A DNA stretch of 64,000 nt, taken from assembly GCA_045542735.1 (NCBI GenBank), contig JAZQLQ010000015.1, forward strand, positions 124,001 through 188,000. The letters are read 5' to 3'. Source of the stretch: UBA2882 sp045542735 (lineage in GTDB: Bacteria > Bacillota > Clostridia > Lachnospirales > Lachnospiraceae). Position 1 is the stretch's first letter. Every line of letters begins with the position of its first letter. The notes below the pieces were generated by a model. It was not told where the DNA came from, searched no databases, and saw nothing but the letters and a program-made list of their open reading frames with translations. Below are positions 61,903 to 64,000 of the stretch, piece after piece. The position numbers and the translations under genes are program-made.

Positions 61903-61921
61903 TTTAATGTTTTTCATTAAA
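61903..61921. promoter_or_regulatory. Operator-like palindrome, site 1
   Basis: TTTAATGTTTTTCATTAAA, an imperfect palindrome seven bases upstream of the -35 box. It matches site 2 (inverted) at 17 of 19 positions. CATTAAAAAGTT recurs at 61915-61926 and 61972-61983. Confidence 0.65.
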
Positions 61922-61927
61922 AAGTTG

Positions 61928-61956
61928 TTGACAAAGTTAAAAATAGGGTATATAGT
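61928..61956 (+). promoter_or_regulatory. Sigma-A-type promoter of the DUF2975-HTH operon
   Basis: TTGACA at 61928-61933 and TATAGT at 61951-61956, spacer 17. The promoter sits between two operator-like sites. The leader is about 97 bases long. Confidence 0.8.
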
Positions 61957-61959
61957 GTG

Positions 61960-61978
61960 TTTAACGATAAACATTAAA
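61960..61978. promoter_or_regulatory. Operator-like palindrome, site 2
   Basis: TTTAACGATAAACATTAAA, covering the likely start of transcription. Its reverse complement TTTAATGTTTATCGTTAAA is 17/19 identical to site 1. Confidence 0.65.
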
Positions 61979-62059
61979 AAGTTATTTTTTATCGTTCGCT
62001 TTCTTGCAAGAGTGTATGTTGTTATCAATTTTTTATGAGGAATAAAGGAGAATATGATT

Positions 62060-62770
62060 ATGAAAGAACAAGCGATTCAAAAGATTAACAAGATTGGTAA
62101 GATTAGTAGTGTATTTGCATTGATTGGCAAAATTTTAGTAGGCATAGCAATTGTGTGTCTGTTGGTTTCTACCATTGCACTGTTGGTGATTCCGAAGGAA
62201 TTGATTGCAGTGACCACCAGTGCAAATACCAGGGTAGAAGTGGATTTGGAAAGCATGGGTGCAAGTATTTCGGATGAAGAATTGCCGGAAGCACAGGAAA
62301 CAATTGCTGAGGCAATTGCAAATGACATGAGTGAAGAAAACAACACAGATGAATATGTGACGGATATTACAATCACCAATGACAAGGTGGAAGTTGGTGC
62401 GGTTACCGGTGAATATACCATTACTTTGCATGATGTGGCTTGGATGTGTATGGCTGTACTGGTTTATGTGGTAATGACCATGGTTACTTTGTGCTTTATC
62501 TCTTCCTTGTGTAAAGCTTTCCGTGATTGCCAGACTCCTTTCGAAGAGAATGTCATCAAGAAAATGCAGAATTTTGCATTTTCTTTGATTCCCTGGGCAA
62601 TTATTTCTTCAGTGGCAGATTCTGTTTCCAATAGCATTATGGGTCACAAAGTTGCGATTAATCTCTCCGTAGATCTTGGTGTAGTGCTTATTGTACTTGT
62701 AGTATTCCTGATTGTACACATCTTTAAATATGGTGCAGTATTGCAGCAGGAATCTGATGAGACATTATAA
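62060..62770 (+). CDS. DUF2975 membrane protein
   Basis: A 236-residue protein with four hydrophobic segments (about 20-42, 125-150, 170-190 and 203-225), and a large acidic loop between the first and second (TTSANTRVEVDLESMG, DEELPEAQETIAEAIAND). The DUF2975 pattern of CKAFRDCQTPFEENVIKKM is present. In many Firmicutes DUF2975 precedes a YozG-type HTH gene, as here. ATG 62060 is favoured because AAAGGAG is nine bases before it; ATG 62054 is only three bases from that site. Function unknown; a membrane partner for the HTH protein is likely. Confidence 0.8.
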   Translation: MKEQAIQKINKIGKISSVFALIGKILVGIAIVCLLVSTIALLVIPKELIAVTTSANTRVEVDLESMGASISDEELPEAQETIAEAIANDMSEENNTDEYVTDITITNDKVEVGAVTGEYTITLHDVAWMCMAVLVYVVMTMVTLCFISSLCKAFRDCQTPFEENVIKKMQNFAFSLIPWAIISSVADSVSNSIMGHKVAINLSVDLGVVLIVLVVFLIVHIFKYGAVLQQESDETL

Positions 62771-62815
62771 AGATGAGATATTATAAGTATCTTTCAGAAG
62801 ACAGAGAGGTGTGCT

Positions 62816-63037
62816 ATGGGTAAAATTATCTTGAGACTGGACCGCGTGATGGCGGACCGCAAAATGAGTTTAAATGAATTGTCGGAAAAGGTTGGTGTAT
62901 CCAATGTCAACTTGTCCAAAATGAAAACCGGTAAAATTAGTGCTATCCGGTTCTCGACATTAGAAGCAATCTGTGATGTGCTGGATTGCCAGCCGGGAGA
63001 CATATTGGAGTATGATCCGGATGCGGTAAGTGAATAG
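62816..63037 (+). CDS. YozG-type HTH regulator
   Basis: A 73-residue XRE/Cro-type DNA-binding protein: LNELSEKVGVSNVNLSKMKT is the HTH, followed by FSTLEAICDVLDCQPGDILE. The short length with no other domain is characteristic of YozG. GAGGTG precedes the ATG. It follows the DUF2975 gene by 45 bases and probably binds the two palindromes at 61903-61978, so the operon would be self-controlled. The direction of control is unknown. Confidence 0.9.
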   Translation: MGKIILRLDRVMADRKMSLNELSEKVGVSNVNLSKMKTGKISAIRFSTLEAICDVLDCQPGDILEYDPDAVSE

Positions 63038-63110
63038 GTTTATGTGAAAGCAAATAGTGAAGAAATCTAAATTGATGGAACATCCGGATTTCATGGGTAT
63101 TCATGTTGCT

Positions 63111-63362
63111 ATGGGGCGTATGCGAAAAAAATAAGTGCGTACGCCCCATTTTCTCTTAAATAATGTAGTAATAGGCCTCAAGAAGAGGCTTGCGGGGTGT
63201 ATGGGAGAAAATATCTGTGTCACGCCCCGCCATTCGACGGAAACGGGGCGTAGTAGGAGAAAAATCTGATATACGCCCTGAAACGAATGGAAAATGGCAG
63301 ATTTTTATGCAAAAAATGAAAAAATGGGGCGTTGGGACAGAAAAATTTTTTATACGCCCCAT
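63111..63362. repeat. Array of four GGGGCGTA stem-loops
   Basis: Four stem-loops with similar stems and an A-rich loop: ATGGGGCGTA/TACGCCCCAT (63111-63149), GCGGGGTGT/ACGCCCCGC (63192-63230), GGGCGTA/TACGCCC (63246-63278) and ATGGGGCGT/ACGCCCCAT (63324-63362). Three of the loops contain AGAAAA. Hairpins 1-2 and 3-4 both start 78-81 bases apart, and 1-3 and 2-4 are about 132 bases apart, so a two-hairpin unit may have been duplicated. The array resembles REP/BIME elements. Apart from these, 63038-63662 holds no gene I can support. Confidence 0.8.
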
Positions 63363-63511
63363 ACGAAAAGTGGCGAATAGTTGTTCAAAGAGAAAAACTC
63401 TTATAAAAGATTTGTCTTGAATTGTATGAATAATTTACCCAAATCCCCGCCCTAATCCGACCGCTCTGATTAGCAAAATGACAAAAAAATAAAATAAAAT
63501 GTAAAATATAG

Positions 63512-63540
63512 TTGACATTATGAAAAATACATGTTACTAT
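63512..63540 (+). promoter_or_regulatory. Sigma-A-type promoter before the second HTH gene
   Basis: TTGACA at 63512-63517 and TACTAT at 63535-63540, spacer 17, with an upstream TGT (extended -10). It lies 123 bases before the HTH ATG, leaving a leader. Confidence 0.75.
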
Positions 63541-63662
63541 TGCCATTGTAAAGCGGATGGCGAAACCGAAATGTTGATAACACAGGGGACTGTAGATTAT
63601 ATGCAAGAGGGAACAACCGGAAACAAAAAGGGAATTTATTTCGGAGGAAAAGGAGTGAGTAA

Positions 63663-63857
63663 ATGAAAAATTTGAAATTAAAGGCAGCAAGAGCTGCGTT
63701 AGACATTTCCCAACAGGAATTGGCGGATATGGTAAATGTATCCAGACAAACAATCGGAGCGATTGAAAAAGGGGATTACAATCCCACAATTAACTTATGC
63801 ATTGCAATATGCAAAGCATTAAACAAAACATTGGATGAATTATTCTGGGAGGAGTAG
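63663..63857 (+). CDS. Small HTH regulator (XRE, YgzD-like)
   Basis: A 64-residue XRE protein: ARAALDISQQELADMVNVSR and QTIGAIEKGDYNPTINLCIA form the HTH, ending KTLDELFWEE. The length and ending are those of the short regulators that pair with a small membrane protein. AAAGGAGTGAG precedes its ATG. It is four bases before a membrane protein gene cut by the window end, probably its partner. Confidence 0.93.
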   Translation: MKNLKLKAARAALDISQQELADMVNVSRQTIGAIEKGDYNPTINLCIAICKALNKTLDELFWEE

Positions 63858-63861
63858 AAAG

Positions 63862-64000
63862 ATGAAAAAGAAAATGGTAGTAGATGAAAGAGAATTAATG
63901 GAAATGTACAAAGCAGAGCATTACGGATATTGGTTGATGTTCTGGGGCTTGTTGATCAGCATGGTTGTGCAGGTGTTTTTTATGAATGTGCCCTTTACAT
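63862..64000 (+). CDS. Membrane protein, N-terminal part (cut by window end)
   Basis: Only the first 46 residues are visible: a basic start (MKKKMVVDERELMEMYKAEH) and the beginning of a helix (WLMFWGLLISMVVQVFFMN). It follows the HTH gene by four bases, so they form a pair, a layout common in Clostridia where a small XRE regulator sits before a two- to four-helix membrane protein. Family and length cannot be judged. Confidence 0.85.
   Translation, partial: MKKKMVVDERELMEMYKAEHYGYWLMFWGLLISMVVQVFFMNVPFT

Noticed and set aside
63156..63420. Open frames on both strands over the hairpin array (63190-63420 plus, 63156-63362 minus)
   Set aside because: Both are made by translating the GGGGCGTA stem-loops and the bases between them; no ribosome site and repeated motifs forced by the DNA repeats.
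1..64000. CRISPR arrays, tRNA or rRNA genes, transposases, phage genes
   Set aside because: I looked for regular spacer-repeat arrays, tRNA-like cloverleaves with CCA-type ends, rRNA stretches and transposase or integrase motifs and found none. Foldback elements are present but without a transposase.

Overview
The window reads as chromosomal DNA of an anaerobic, Gram-positive Clostridia member, most likely Lachnospiraceae. The reasons are strong AGGAGG-type ribosome sites, tightly packed and often overlapping genes, moderately AT-rich codon use, a GatCAB amidotransferase, DapF, a glutamine-dependent NadE, a CotH-VTC-DUF4956 set and YozG/DUF2975-type regulators. The genus is not determinable by eye. 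No rRNA, tRNA, CRISPR array, transposase or phage gene was seen. The first and last genes are cut by the window edges.

Layout. (1) 1-16.6 kb is a cell-surface polysaccharide region. It has the end of a phosphohexomutase, a GtrA protein, a polyprenyl-phosphate-type GT2, an LPG-synthase-type membrane protein, an APH-fold kinase-like protein and a HAD phosphatase. Two large foldback elements follow (4.58-5.16 kb). Next is a CotH / VTC / DUF4956 / nucleotidyltransferase / membrane-GT2 fusion / GT2 operon, then an undecaprenyl-phosphate sugar transferase, an LCP ligase and another GT2. (2) 16.6-23.7 kb is glmS plus a proteolysis group: HtrA, a divergent ClpX with an acidic N-terminus, a subtilisin and a signal peptidase II-like protein. 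(3) 23.7-31.2 kb holds two large multi-pass membrane proteins, an FAD oxidoreductase and a CgeB-like glycosyltransferase. (4) 31.2-37.6 kb is a signalling stretch: an orphan receiver, an anion permease, a hybrid kinase with Hpt, a PilZ protein, a DMT exporter and a PdaB-like deacetylase. (5) 37.7-44.5 kb has a 42-residue membrane peptide, an MBOAT/SGNH acylation pair, a long structured leader, an Ig-repeat surface protein and another GT-C-like membrane protein. (6) 44.5-51.4 kb is mostly housekeeping: hisC, DUF368 lipid-carrier transporter, methyltransferase, hslO, nadE and dapF. (7) 51.5-55.1 kb is an ECF sigma / membrane anti-sigma-like / 72-residue / VWA lipoprotein operon, whose last gene has its ribosome site inside a long hairpin. 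(8) 55.3-58.5 kb is gatCAB. (9) 58.5-64 kb is accessory: a compact unannotated type I toxin-antitoxin-like locus, DUF3892, an AraC regulator, an esterase lipoprotein, a Cu/Zn SOD without a signal peptide, a DUF2975-HTH operon with paired operators, an array of four GGGGCGTA hairpins and a second HTH/membrane pair.

How the parts fit. Most of the first 16 kb and the GT-C, MBOAT and LCP genes together describe building, modifying and attaching an envelope polysaccharide on undecaprenyl phosphate; DUF368 plausibly recycles that carrier and glmS supplies amino-sugar precursor. The most interesting non-coding signals are the two foldback elements, whose core stems show compensatory changes, the sense/antisense toxin-like locus at 58.53-58.81 kb, the ribosome-site hairpin before the VWA gene, and the hairpin array at 63.1-63.4 kb.
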